Positions 27,769 through 35,278 of a DNA stretch of 47,904 nt are shown piece after piece. The notes below the pieces were generated by a model. That model was not told the DNA's origin. It worked only from the letters and a program-made list of their open reading frames with translations, and searched no databases. This stretch comes from Pokkaliibacter plantistimulans. GTDB lineage: Bacteria > Pseudomonadota > Gammaproteobacteria > Pseudomonadales > Balneatricaceae. The position numbers and the translations under genes were made by a program. The stretch spans positions 1 through 47,904 of the forward strand of contig NZ_LAPT01000087.1 in assembly GCF_003194385.1 (NCBI RefSeq). The letters run 5' to 3'. Numbering within the stretch: position 1 is the stretch's first letter; each line of letters begins with the position of its first letter.

Positions 27769-30700
27769 ATGCCGAGCACTGCAAAGAAACGAATCTCCAA
27801 AAGCACTTTGTCCATGTACCTGCGGACCAAGTGCGATCGCGAACTTTATCTGTCTTTGCATGAAGACTCGGAGCTTGATTCGCATGGCATGCCGGTTCCG
27901 TTGCAGGCACGTCCTGGAATCGGTGTCCTCCAAACGGCAGGACGGGATTTTGAGGATGAGCGCAACGATCAGTTGATTCAGGCGTTCGGCAGTCTGGTCA
28001 TCTATCAGCCGGACAAGGGAGGCGCAAACAAACCAGTCAAGGCCCCGCTCGCGTCGTTGCTTGGCAAGGTAACAGCCTTGCCGTCGATCATCCTGCAAGG
28101 GAAGTTCGAGCCCTCTTCCTTCCAGAACGCCGTGATGGCAAATATTGGTCTGCAACCCGGACAGATCACTCAGGTGCCGCCAATCGCAGGGCTCATTCCT
28201 GACATCATCGTCGTGCGCCAGGCCACAGCAGATGACGAGGAGGTGGGGCCAGACGGATGTCGTCGGCGAATTGACCCGGCAACTGAGACGCGGCGTGCAT
28301 TGAGCATCATTGATGTAAAGCACACCAGCGAGGCTAATCCGAGCTACTCCGCCGAAGTCGCGCTTTACGCACTTTTTCTGGCGAACTGGATCGCCGACCA
28401 GAGGTTGCAGAATGAGTATTTCGTAACGATTCGCAGCTACCTGTGGACCCGATTCAAGCAAGGCCAGTCTGAACTCGACGCGTTGATGTCGGGCACATCC
28501 CCAGCGACAGCGATTCAGTATCTCAATGCGCTGATCGCCGATAGCGAAGACGCCAACTTGCGCTTCTATCTGCCCACCGTTCTGCATTTCTTCCGGGAGG
28601 ACTTGCTCCGGGTCATCGCTGTTGGCGACGCATCAACCAACGGGTGGCAGAACCTTGAATGGCATGTCGATGGCAGGTGTAGTGCCTGCGACTGGTTGGG
28701 GCACGAAAAGTGGGCAAATGCGAAGGACAAAGCGCGAATTGCGGCTCAGCCGAACCACTACTGCTACCCCGCAGCGAAGCTGACTGGGCACTTGAGCCAA
28801 ATCGCGGGTATGACACGAGGTGCAAGAAAGACGCTCCAGATTAATGCCATTCAGGACACGGCGGGTGCGGCAAGCGCCCCCTCCGCACATCCTGCCTTCC
28901 AGCAACACAGTCATCTCAAAAAGGAACGAAGCCGTATCCCCGCGCGAGCGCAGGCACTAATTTCTTCGGCTACGACGGTGGACAGCGCCGCTGTGCTGGC
29001 GAGTTTGGCGCCAGCGCCACAACTCCATGTGGCGATCGCGGTCAACTTCGATCCGAGCGCTGGGTTGCTCACTGGCCTTTCGATACTTGGTAGAGCGACG
29101 GCCTATGTGACGGGACAGTCGCCCCGGCAGTTTGCGACGAAATGCTTTGTCGTGGATCAGAAGGCGCTGGTTGACGAGTGGGTGGCTTTGGAGGGGCTCC
29201 TGTCGACACTGTCTGACATGATTGATCAGGCTGAGACATTTGTTCGCGCTGCCGGACGAACCCAGCTAACCGCACAAATCGCGTTCTGGGAGAAACGACA
29301 GTTCGAAGAGCTTTGTGCGGCGATGGGGCGGCATTTGCCACGTGTATTGAGCCTGACGAATCGTAAGACCAAGGCGCTGGCCTGGCTTTTCCCTGCCGAC
29401 GAACTGATCGAAAAGCCCGATGGCGCAGTCAGCCCCTGCGTTGTTTTCGTTGATGAGATTGTCCGGCGAGTTGTTTTTGCCCCTACACCTCATGTGATCA
29501 CCCTGTTCGATACCGTCGAAACCTACTATTCGGGTCCTGGACCAGTTCGGCTGGGTGATGCGTTCTATCGTGAATTCCTCACCAACGGCATTCCTCGGGA
29601 ACGCATTTACGAGATTTGGAGCAACGTCACCACGATTAAACGGGGGTCCGTTACTGTTCCACGCAACACCGTCATTCAGGAATTCGGCAATGCGCTGGAG
29701 AAACAGTGCCGGGCATTGAACAGCATCGTCGAGAGACTGCGCACGGACTTCAAGGGGCAGCTCAAGGCAAACGCTCCAAAGCTGACACTGTCTATTCCTC
29801 AGGGCGCTCGCGACGTTGCGTTCGACAGCAAGCTTTGGGTTTGGTGGGAGGAATTGCAGTATCACACCAGAAAGCTGGAGTCCCACCAGCGCCTGGCGCT
29901 TGATGCCGAGGCACTAGAGGCCAGTTACGAAGCGGTTCGGCTCACCAACGGGCAACCTACAGGGACCCCGAATGAGTACGTATTCGACGTGCTTCCTGGG
30001 TCCACCGAAGCCAAGCTCGACGACAACGAAGGCTATTTGGCTCTCGGCAAGGAAGGTCATCCTGGGCTTCCGTTGCAGCGTGGAAGGGATCTGATCGCCG
30101 GTGGCGCGCCGCTTTACCCAGGGCAGAACGACACGCTGCTCGCACCGCTGTGGTCCGCACTTTCCGTAACGCTTGTGTCCTTTGACAGAGGCATGCAAAA
30201 GGCTGTCCTGAAGCTAACCAACTGGCGTGAACCGGCTTTTGTACCTTATCTGCTGGCCAACTCCACTGTTGATCTGCTGAACGACATCTTTATCACCAAA
30301 GGCCAGGGTTCGTTCAAGTGGTACGAGACGGTCAAGCGGATTCTCACTGCAGTAGGGAACCCGTCGATAGCGGTGGCAGATAGCAATGCGGCCACTGCGA
30401 TGGGGGCGAGGCCTCCGCGCCCCGGCTCAGACCCGGTTACCCCTCTTGCCCGCGTACTCTGGGAGGCCGACACTCTTCACGCGACATCCGTCGTAGCTGC
30501 GACGCAGGCCTCTTCGGTTGCAGCCTACGCCAAGGCCAAGCACAACCTGAACAAGAGTCAGACCGATGCTGTCACCCAGGCGGCAGAAAAAGGGCTGACT
30601 ATCGTCTGGGGGCCGCCAGGCACCGGGAAAACGCAGACACTAGCTGGATGTATTCACGGCCTTGTGCATGATGCCGTGCGGCGGGGGCAACCATTGAAAT

Positions 30701-32025
30701 TGCTGGTCGCCGGGCCGACGTACAAGGCTGTTGAGGAGATTATTGGTCGTGTTGTTGAGGCGTTAGACAACGATGCAACCTGTCCTGCTGAGGTCTTTGT
30801 TGGATATTCCTCTTCGCAAACCCCAAAGGTGTTCTCGGCAAGCAAGTCACATCTGCTCGTTGAGTCATTCAACCTGAACCAGGGCAATCAGGAAACACAG
30901 GACTGTCTTGCTAGTCTGGCGAAAACCGATGTTGTCACGATTGTCGCCACGGCGACGATGCAGGCGTACAAGCTCGCCGAGTGGACCTATGGTCGCCATG
31001 TTGCACCGATTTTTGACATCGTGATTGTCGATGAAAGCTCTCAGGTTCAGGTCACTCATGCAATCTCGCCACTGGCCACCTTGAAAGACGATGCGAGACT
31101 GATCATTGCTGGTGATCATCTTCAGATGCCGCCAATCATGGCGCTTGAACCACCCAAGAGCGCCGAATACCTGGTGGGCAGCATCCAGAAATACCTGCTC
31201 GACCGTCCGTTTGGCAGCCAAATCGTTCCATGTCCGCTGGAAGAGAACTACCGCTCGGCGGAGGACATTGTTGCCTATGCCCGCACGATCGGCTACCGAT
31301 CGACGTTGAAGGCGTCAAACGCCGCGACGGCACTTCATCTCTTGGCTGCGGTGCCAACTCCCGCATCAGGTTTTCCAGGGGCCTTCCCTTGGTCATCTCT
31401 GTGGCCGGATATTCTTGACCCCACGAAGAAGGTGCTGACGTTGCTCCATGACGATGATCTATCGTCCCAAAGCAATTCCTTCGAAGCAAAGATCGTCGCC
31501 GCCTTGACCTGGTGCTTGAGGCAGACAGTGAGCGCGGAACTTGATGGGCGAGGTGCCGTGACGCATGCGTCACCTACGCCCGATCAGTTCTGGGGGCAGT
31601 GCATCGGAATCGTGACGCCGCATCGCGCTCAACGTGCCCTGGTGGTTCGCGAACTGCGGTCAATATTCCCGTCTGATCCGCCGAACTTGATCGACTCGGC
31701 CGTTGATACCGTGGAAAAGTTCCAGGGTGGTCAGCGGCACACAATCGTCGTGACTTTTGGTGTCGGGGACGCGGACGTGATCATGGGAGAGGAAGCGTTC
31801 CTGATGCAGCTAGAGAGGACAAACGTGGCCATCTCACGCGCGATGGCCAAGTGCCTGGTAGTCATGCCAATGACGCTCGCAGGGCACGTCCCTCAAGACA
31901 AGAAGGCACTCGAAACTGCACACGCAATCAAAGACTACGTCGACGAATTTTGTAATCAGGGGCTTATTGGTCAAGTCTCGCTTGGGGTAATCTCGAGACA
32001 AGCGAAGCTGCGTTACCACCAATAG
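27769..32025 (+). CDS. Cas4/RecB-like nuclease fused to UPF1-like SF1 helicase
   Basis: 1418 residues. The first 350 form a Cas4/RecB-type nuclease (TM0106-like): C22, then C304, C307 and C332 look like the four Fe-S cluster ligands, and D145, D182-V-K184 and E196 plus Y200 fit the PD-(D/E)xK active site. The C-terminal third is an SF1 helicase: GPPGTGKT (948-955), Walker B written DESSQ (1088-1092), GDHLQMPPI, LEENYRS and FQGGQRHTIVV. The part between is helical with no motif I know. The enzyme should process DNA ends. It is the last gene of the WYL operon, 43 bp after the GmrSD-like gene, and converges tightly with the methyltransferase gene. Confidence 0.85.
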   Translation: MPSTAKKRISKSTLSMYLRTKCDRELYLSLHEDSELDSHGMPVPLQARPGIGVLQTAGRDFEDERNDQLIQAFGSLVIYQPDKGGANKPVKAPLASLLGKVTALPSIILQGKFEPSSFQNAVMANIGLQPGQITQVPPIAGLIPDIIVVRQATADDEEVGPDGCRRRIDPATETRRALSIIDVKHTSEANPSYSAEVALYALFLANWIADQRLQNEYFVTIRSYLWTRFKQGQSELDALMSGTSPATAIQYLNALIADSEDANLRFYLPTVLHFFREDLLRVIAVGDASTNGWQNLEWHVDGRCSACDWLGHEKWANAKDKARIAAQPNHYCYPAAKLTGHLSQIAGMTRGARKTLQINAIQDTAGAASAPSAHPAFQQHSHLKKERSRIPARAQALISSATTVDSAAVLASLAPAPQLHVAIAVNFDPSAGLLTGLSILGRATAYVTGQSPRQFATKCFVVDQKALVDEWVALEGLLSTLSDMIDQAETFVRAAGRTQLTAQIAFWEKRQFEELCAAMGRHLPRVLSLTNRKTKALAWLFPADELIEKPDGAVSPCVVFVDEIVRRVVFAPTPHVITLFDTVETYYSGPGPVRLGDAFYREFLTNGIPRERIYEIWSNVTTIKRGSVTVPRNTVIQEFGNALEKQCRALNSIVERLRTDFKGQLKANAPKLTLSIPQGARDVAFDSKLWVWWEELQYHTRKLESHQRLALDAEALEASYEAVRLTNGQPTGTPNEYVFDVLPGSTEAKLDDNEGYLALGKEGHPGLPLQRGRDLIAGGAPLYPGQNDTLLAPLWSALSVTLVSFDRGMQKAVLKLTNWREPAFVPYLLANSTVDLLNDIFITKGQGSFKWYETVKRILTAVGNPSIAVADSNAATAMGARPPRPGSDPVTPLARVLWEADTLHATSVVAATQASSVAAYAKAKHNLNKSQTDAVTQAAEKGLTIVWGPPGTGKTQTLAGCIHGLVHDAVRRGQPLKLLVAGPTYKAVEEIIGRVVEALDNDATCPAEVFVGYSSSQTPKVFSASKSHLLVESFNLNQGNQETQDCLASLAKTDVVTIVATATMQAYKLAEWTYGRHVAPIFDIVIVDESSQVQVTHAISPLATLKDDARLIIAGDHLQMPPIMALEPPKSAEYLVGSIQKYLLDRPFGSQIVPCPLEENYRSAEDIVAYARTIGYRSTLKASNAATALHLLAAVPTPASGFPGAFPWSSLWPDILDPTKKVLTLLHDDDLSSQSNSFEAKIVAALTWCLRQTVSAELDGRGAVTHASPTPDQFWGQCIGIVTPHRAQRALVVRELRSIFPSDPPNLIDSAVDTVEKFQGGQRHTIVVTFGVGDADVIMGEEAFLMQLERTNVAISRAMAKCLVVMPMTLAGHVPQDKKALETAHAIKDYVDEFCNQGLIGQVSLGVISRQAKLRYHQ

Positions 32026-32037
32026 CAGCAACAGTAA

Positions 32038-33249
32038 TCAAACTCTTTCGACGTGAAAATCAAACTCGACGGCGGCGGCAGACTCGGCTTTCATCTGATC
32101 TGCTTGCCGTTTGCCAACATCAGCTGACTTTGCTGAGCGCGTAGAAACCAAGCGCCAATTGATTCCAGATTCCTCCAAAGAGTCCCTGAAGAGCTTTTTT
32201 GCATCAACCAACGCTGACGGAATTATTCCGAATCGGATGTACATATGGAGCGAGTCGGAGGACGAAGCAGTATTGGCAATATTGCGCCAAACCTTTCCAA
32301 GCGAAGCTGCAAATGCCTGTTGCCCACCGTGATCAAGTTGCGGGCCAGCTGAATAGTCAATGGAACTGGGGCCGCCCAGAAACCAATTTCTCAGCCATTG
32401 GTCCTGAACATATGTACGCATTCCGTAGTATGGAGGAGAAGTGATTACAACCGAGGGCGCTTTGCTGATCGACTGAAATAACTCTTCCGACTGAGCGTCT
32501 CCATGTAGGACATGAGATATCGGACAAGGTGATGCTTGATCAAGTCCAGCCAACCGCTCGATCTTTCGACGCAGTACTCGGAGTACATCGATCTTTGGCG
32601 CTTTGAGGTCGCGGTCCTTCCAGAATCGCACCGCGTAGTCCGGTTTTGACGCGTAAGTCCTGGGCATTTGATTTGAAAAATAGCCCGCGTTCTCAACATG
32701 CTTGGGAAGTGGGCCATGCAAACATCCGAGTGCGGCAGCACGCAATATGGACGATGCATCCGTTTCATTTTCGAGTCCGAGCAATCCTTCGCGCAGGGCG
32801 CAAATATCACGGAGCGTCGACCGGTGATACGCGGAACGAAAAAATGGAGTGTCTGGCAAGTCGGCTGGCTCGACGTCTGCAATCAGTTTAGCAGCAAGCG
32901 CTAGAGGAGCCTCAATGTCGCAGCTCGCAAGTTTGGCTTTTGCAATAGCAACAGCAACTGGCGATGAATCAATGCCCCAGGCAGAAAACCCAAACTTTCG
33001 CGCAGAGAATAGAGTGGTGCCTCGACCACAAAATGGGTCGAGCACAACAGGCTGTTCCTTTAGATGCTTTTTGAGCACCCTATTCGGATACTCAAGCGGA
33101 AACATCGTAAAGTAAGGGCAAATTGCGTTCAGCGCATTTTCTTTGTTGTAGGCTAGGGCCACGTTCTTGGTACTTGTGCTTAGCGTGAATTTTGGATATA
33201 AGGGCCAGTTTACACGGCTATGGGCGTGTAGGGAACGATTCGAACTCAT
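32038..33249 (-). CDS. DNA methyltransferase with SPPY motif
   Basis: 403 residues from the ATG at 33249, chosen because GGGAG precedes it and the ATGA overlaps the upstream stop. The SAM-binding motif I DPFCGRGTT (71-79) comes before the catalytic TSPPYYG (270-276). SPPY is typical of N4-cytosine methylases, so m4C is the first guess, though some N6-adenine enzymes share it. No restriction enzyme lies next to it in the same direction. Translation is coupled to the tail tube::lysozyme chimera upstream, so it belongs to the prophage transcript and not to the defence operon it faces. Phages use such enzymes to protect their DNA. Confidence 0.85.
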   Translation of the reverse strand: MSSNRSLHAHSRVNWPLYPKFTLSTSTKNVALAYNKENALNAICPYFTMFPLEYPNRVLKKHLKEQPVVLDPFCGRGTTLFSARKFGFSAWGIDSSPVAVAIAKAKLASCDIEAPLALAAKLIADVEPADLPDTPFFRSAYHRSTLRDICALREGLLGLENETDASSILRAAALGCLHGPLPKHVENAGYFSNQMPRTYASKPDYAVRFWKDRDLKAPKIDVLRVLRRKIERLAGLDQASPCPISHVLHGDAQSEELFQSISKAPSVVITSPPYYGMRTYVQDQWLRNWFLGGPSSIDYSAGPQLDHGGQQAFAASLGKVWRNIANTASSSDSLHMYIRFGIIPSALVDAKKLFRDSLEESGINWRLVSTRSAKSADVGKRQADQMKAESAAAVEFDFHVERV

Positions 33250-33929
33250 AGATCTGCTCTCCCGCGCAACAGCAAGCATTCGGCTTGCCTACGAGCAACC
33301 AGCCCCGGCAAGACTCTTCCACTCCCGTAGACCCATCGCTTCAGTTCCTGTTCGGCAAGGCCCCAGTCTCTCTGATTAACCCGGCGACGCAGTGTCGACG
33401 TCTGCAGCCGCCCCGCCCCGAGGTTGAAGGTGAAATCCACGATGGCTGCCAGCCGCGTCTCCGGTTCAGTAGCCAGCACCGGGCAATAGCGCAGCGTCGC
33501 CGCCATTGCGGTCTGCAGATCGCGCGCCAGATAGACCTCGGCTTCTGCCTCCGTGATCGGTGGGTGCTTGGGATCGCATAGATGGCCGTACCCAATCGTC
33601 CAGAAGCCTGCTGGGCAGATGTAGGGAACGACAGTGATCTCGTTTCCGCGCTTCACCTTGCGCTCGAACCCCTCGAAGCGCTTGGCCAGCGCGAGGTTTT
33701 CCTTGGTGAACTCCTCGATGGTGAGGTTCACGGTGGCCGACTTTTGCTTGACCATCCGGCGGTCGAGCGAGCGCTGGCCGGTCTGGCTCTCGTAATGCTC
33801 CAGCACGTCGGTCTTGAGCGAGAGCTTAAGCTCGGCGACGTTGCCGGGCGAGCGCACTTCGATGGGCAGGCCGGATTCGTCGCGCTTGCCGAGGAAGACG
33901 CGGCCCTGAAAACTGGCGTAGGTGCTCAT
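33246..33929 (-). CDS. Chimera of phage tail tube N-terminus and phage lysozyme
   Basis: 227 residues in two unrelated parts. Residues 1 to about 80 match the start of a phage major tail/tail tube protein (VFLGKRDESGLPIEVRSPGNVAELKLSL...). From about 83 the sequence is a GH24/T4-type lysozyme: the catalytic Glu (E86) in RFEGFE, C105 and T111 in CPAGFWTIGYGHLCD, and the full C-terminal half to LPGLVARRQAECLLL. No signal or holin-linked segment precedes it. The join is in frame. It most likely arose by a deletion that removed the tail module. Start and stop overlap the neighbouring genes by four bases (ATGA). The lysozyme part could still be active; the tail part cannot assemble. Confidence 0.75.
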   Translation of the reverse strand: MSTYASFQGRVFLGKRDESGLPIEVRSPGNVAELKLSLKTDVLEHYESQTGQRSLDRRMVKQKSATVNLTIEEFTKENLALAKRFEGFERKVKRGNEITVVPYICPAGFWTIGYGHLCDPKHPPITEAEAEVYLARDLQTAMAATLRYCPVLATEPETRLAAIVDFTFNLGAGRLQTSTLRRRVNQRDWGLAEQELKRWVYGSGRVLPGLVARRQAECLLLRGRADL

Positions 33930-34147
33930 GATTTGGATTCCTTGCGTTGGGTGGTGATGGGTCGGATGGGCTCAATGGGTGTGCCGTCGCCTTGCGGCTG
34001 GGGCTCGGGTACGGGCTGGCGGTCGTGACGGGCGATGCCGTTGGCGATGAGCCGGTCGGCGGTGCTGCCATCCACATCGAGCCGTTCGCCCGCCTTGTGG
34101 GCTTGGCCCGCGTGGGTGTGCGGTTGGGTCAGAACGATGGAAGTCAT
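33926..34147 (-). CDS. Small phage protein (DUF7210-like)
   Basis: 73 residues from the ATG at 34147. The core HTHAGQAHKAGERLDVDGSTADRLIANGIAR follows the pattern of small tail-region phage proteins classed as DUF7210, which lie between the head-tail and tail tube genes. The tail is Pro- and Gln-rich. Its stop overlaps the start of the tail tube chimera by four bases. An ATG at 34156 is a possible alternative start. Function unknown. Confidence 0.6.
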   Translation of the reverse strand: MTSIVLTQPHTHAGQAHKAGERLDVDGSTADRLIANGIARHDRQPVPEPQPQGDGTPIEPIRPITTQRKESKS

Positions 34148-34152
34148 GGGGG

Positions 34153-34576
34153 TCATCCTTTGGCTGAAAGATCGGTGTCGAGCGTCCGGTAAGTGATCGC
34201 ATAGCGCGCCGGGATTGATGCGGCCACCGCATCGGCGTCCTCGACGTCCCACTCGCATTCCTGCTCGCGGATGCCCAAGGCAAGGCAGCGCAGCATGGGC
34301 GGCAGTGAGCAGCCGGTCAGCCTCGGTTTCCGGAATGGCGGGAAGTACCGCGCGGGCCAGCGCGACGAGGCGCACCGTGAGCTCGCGTGTGACGCGGTCG
34401 TTGGCGCGCTCGGTGATCGATTCGGACTCGGGGAACACCACCAGTGCCGGGCACTGCTCCCGGCTGATGGCCACCGTGGGCGAGCGGTGTAGCGTCGCAC
34501 CGAGCGATTCCACCGGCGTTCGGACAGCCGCCATCACCGCGAGCCGGATCTGTTCGCGGATCGAGTTGCCGGACAC
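34153..34576 (-). pseudogene. Frameshifted phage tail terminator/minor tail gene
   Basis: The N-terminal part (start ATG 34576; MSGNSIREQIRLAVMAAVRT..., ending ...LLTAAHAALPC) is in one frame. The expected C-terminal part (LALGIREQECEWDVEDADAV..., ...RYAITYRTLDTDLSAKG) is in another frame and stops at 34153. The switch falls near 34280-34300, and a few residues of the family (between HAAL and LALGIRE) are missing, so this looks like a small out-of-frame deletion and not a programmed frameshift. As it stands no full-length product is made. Confidence 0.7.
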
Positions 34577-34580
34577 GGCG

Positions 34581-34841
34581 CTACACCCGGGTGCTACGCA
34601 CCTGATAGATCACGCCATCGATCTCGACCGTGTCGCGCGGAGCCAGCCCTTTGAGGACCGAGGCCGGGTACGACATCTGGTGGTCGGTGGTCGAGGTAAG
34701 CCCGTCGAACACGGTGTCGTCCGGCGCAGTGAAGCCGACCGGATGGTGCTGCATCGGTGAGCCGTCCGAAGGACGCCAGAAGCAGTCTTTCAGCAGTCCG
34801 GCATTGGCGGCCGATGCGTAAATCTGCTCGACGAGACTCAT
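34581..34841 (-). CDS. Phage head-tail joining protein
   Basis: 86 residues (MSLVEQIYASAANAGLLKDCFWRPSDG...). The pattern of a small beta-rich connector is visible: an N-terminal helix followed by DCFWRP, PVGFTAPDDTVFDGLTSTTDHQMSYPASV and DTVEIDGVIYQVRSTRV. Such proteins join the portal complex to the tail in siphophages. The ATG at 34841 shares one base with the stop of the preceding gene (TGATG). The capsid gene that normally precedes it is missing. Confidence 0.75.
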   Translation of the reverse strand: MSLVEQIYASAANAGLLKDCFWRPSDGSPMQHHPVGFTAPDDTVFDGLTSTTDHQMSYPASVLKGLAPRDTVEIDGVIYQVRSTRV

Positions 34842-35278
34842 CACGACACCGTCAACTTGATCAGCACTCCCGTCGAAGCCGACTTACCCTGGCGGACGAG
34901 TCGCTCCTCAAGAAAAGCGCGGTCCTTCTCCGCCATCCGCTCGTGCTCGACGAGCATGTGTTCCTGGTAGGCGGTCACCACCACGTCGATCAGCATCAGC
35001 ACTTCGTCTTTGCTGTAGTCCGCCAGCGGTCGCTGCATGCCGATGGAGCCCACGTACTCACCCAGCGGGCCCAGGCAGGACGCCATGGCGGCCAGTTCCA
35101 TATCACTGGGGTCAATCATGTGACCTCCCGTCTTTTCCATGAGCCGTGAAAAGGCGTTCTGACAGCGCATGGAGCAGAACACCCAGCGATCCGAGTAACG
35201 GCGTGGATCGCTGCGCGGCAGGCGTGGATTGAAGTAGCCGAAGCCCTTGGCCTTGCGGGAGCAGACTGCACATTTCAC
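34841..35278 (-). CDS. DUF6511-type phage protein
   Basis: 145 residues. Cysteine pairs (CAVC at the N-terminus, FCSMRC at about 34-39) form a zinc-finger-like fold, then the conserved MIDPSDMELAAMASCLGPLGEYVGSIGMQRPLADYSKDEVLMLIDVVVTAYQEHM. This is the DUF6511 family of phage early genes, often next to an ATP-binding protein and a helicase. The last ten residues (GVLIKLTVS) differ from what I expect for the family, and could come from a fused end of another gene. It overlaps the AAA_24 chimera's stop by four bases. Confidence 0.75.
   Translation of the reverse strand: MKCAVCSRKAKGFGYFNPRLPRSDPRRYSDRWVFCSMRCQNAFSRLMEKTGGHMIDPSDMELAAMASCLGPLGEYVGSIGMQRPLADYSKDEVLMLIDVVVTAYQEHMLVEHERMAEKDRAFLEERLVRQGKSASTGVLIKLTVS

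Noticed and set aside
17536-32025. A BREX system
   Set aside because: The WYL regulator and DUF262 enzyme resemble BrxR and BrxU, but PglZ, BrxC, BrxL and PglX are absent; the core is a type I restriction-modification set.
34153-34576. Programmed frameshift in the tail terminator gene
   Set aside because: Residues are missing at the switch and I see no slippery sequence; a small deletion is the simpler reading. Programmed shifts are typical of tail chaperones, a different gene.
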